Source: Gymnothorax reevesii (lineage: Eukaryota > Chordata > Actinopteri > Anguilliformes > Muraenidae). From it: 64,000 bases of DNA. The position numbers were made by a program, and so were the translations under genes. This document shows positions 63,331 to 64,000 of this stretch, in pieces. Numbering within the stretch: position 1 is the first letter of the stretch; the number at the start of each line of letters is the position of its first letter. The stretch lies in contig CM056583.1 in NCBI GenBank assembly GCA_029721435.1, positions 86,195,620 to 86,259,619 of the forward strand, given 5' to 3'. The notes under the pieces were generated by a model. The model made no database searches. It was not told the DNA's origin and saw nothing but the letters and a program-made list of their open reading frames with translations.

Positions 63331-63545
63331 ATATTTGAAATGTATTTCACAATGCATTTTGAAATATGTATTAAATACTGTATATCTGAAATATATTTTC
63401 GTCCCTGTGGGAAAATATTTTAGAAATGCATTTCAAATGAATTGATAATATATTTAAAAAATGTATAATTTTTAAATATATACGAAGCAGCCACATTTTA
63501 TGTATTTCAAATCCATTTTTAAAATGCATTTTTAAATATATATTC
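63331..63545. repeat. AT-rich repeat with TGAAAT/ATTTCA words
   Basis: Interspersed and inverted copies of ATTTGAAATGTATTT, TTTCAAATGAATT and ATGCATTTTTAAATATA suggest an imperfect palindromic simple-sequence element. Confidence 0.6.
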
Positions 63546-63550
63546 TAAAT

Positions 63551-64000
63551 CAGTGGTTCTCAAGTTCGGTCCTGGCGCCCCCCTGTGTTTGCTGGTTTTT
63601 GTTCCAGCCACAACTGCAGTTCTAAGATTTTAAGGAGCTGTTGATTTGTTTTAATTAGGCGCATTTATGCACATATCCACATTGGCGTATATTGGCAGAG
63701 GGAAACAATTTAACCAAACATTTAATCAACATAAATAAAAAGGTTCCTCATTGGTGAAACTCTTGACACATGGTGGCAAAACCCGACAATTTACTTGGCA
63801 AACAATGGAGTCACACCTGTTGTGTTTTCTGCTGATTTTATTTGGTTCAGGCAGGTTATTTGGGAAAAACTCAAAACACCTGTGTTCACAAACCTAATTT
63901 GGAGCTTAATGATTTTCTCAGAGTCTAATTTGATCTGTTTAAAAATGTTTTCACCTGAAAATCCTAGCAATATTGAAAATTAAGCACAATATGTTCAAGG
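63551..64000 (+). mobile_element. hAT-type repeat, running past the window end
   Basis: It begins CAGTGGTTCTCAAGTTCGGTCCTGGCGCC, a hAT (Charlie-like) terminus. No inverted right end was seen before 64000, so it is either truncated or extends beyond the window. Confidence 0.6.

Overview
The window is A+T-rich vertebrate genomic DNA, most likely from a teleost fish. Two host loci can be recognised, and both are spread over long introns. The rest is mostly a dense mixture of DNA transposons (Tc1-like, hAT, piggyBac-type, a probable Helitron), non-LTR retrotransposon fragments and two Ty3/gypsy elements. The teleost assignment rests on the repeat mixture (Tc1-like elements with long terminal inverted repeats, a Gmr1-type LTR element) and on the gene sequences. 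No tRNA, rRNA, CRISPR or bacterial-type feature was seen.

Host genes, all on the plus strand. (1) The 3' end of cntfr, the ciliary neurotrophic factor receptor alpha gene: an exon at 19952-20141 encodes the last fibronectin-III strands with the WSDWS box, and a terminal coding exon at 25380-25507 encodes a Pro/Ser-rich linker and a GPI-anchor-type hydrophobic tail. (2) Only 2.9 kb further on, the 3' part of galt (galactose-1-phosphate uridylyltransferase): remnants of exons 8 (28447-28549), 9 (37290-37372), 10 (44863-45017) and 11 (49113-49211), using human exon numbering. Exon 8 has a TAG where the family has a conserved Trp. Exon 9 appears one base short for its phase. Exons 1-7 were not found in the space available. 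Exons 10 and 11 are clean. I read this as a decaying or truncated galt copy, although assembly error is not excluded.

Layout. 1-19.9 kb: repeat-rich DNA with no coding exon recognised; it includes a hAT MITE with an 8-bp target duplication, a nearly full-length Tc1-like element, a second inverted Tc1-like copy, an 81-bp tandem repeat, and a non-LTR fragment interrupted by a TA-flanked MITE and a TTAA-flanked piggyBac-type MITE. 19.9-25.6 kb: cntfr 3' end; its last intron carries a hAT transposase fragment and a probable Helitron. 28.4-49.3 kb: galt remnants, with a degenerate minus-strand Ty3/gypsy element, a non-LTR element with a restriction-like endonuclease, several MITEs and a Tc1-like element in the introns. 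50-54.5 kb: two piggyBac-type elements. 54.57-60.53 kb: a complete young LTR retrotransposon with nearly identical LTRs (about 1% different) and the unusual pol order PR-IN-RT-RNase H, the hallmark of Gmr1-like Ty3/gypsy elements. It is disabled by one frame break in gag and one in-frame TGA in the integrase N-terminal region. 60.5-64 kb: non-coding DNA ending inside another hAT-type repeat.

The most notable observations are the broken galt locus beside cntfr, the Gmr1-like element with its odd primer-binding site, a minus-strand open frame of unknown nature in the last galt intron, and an 83-nt compact hairpin at 43.9 kb.
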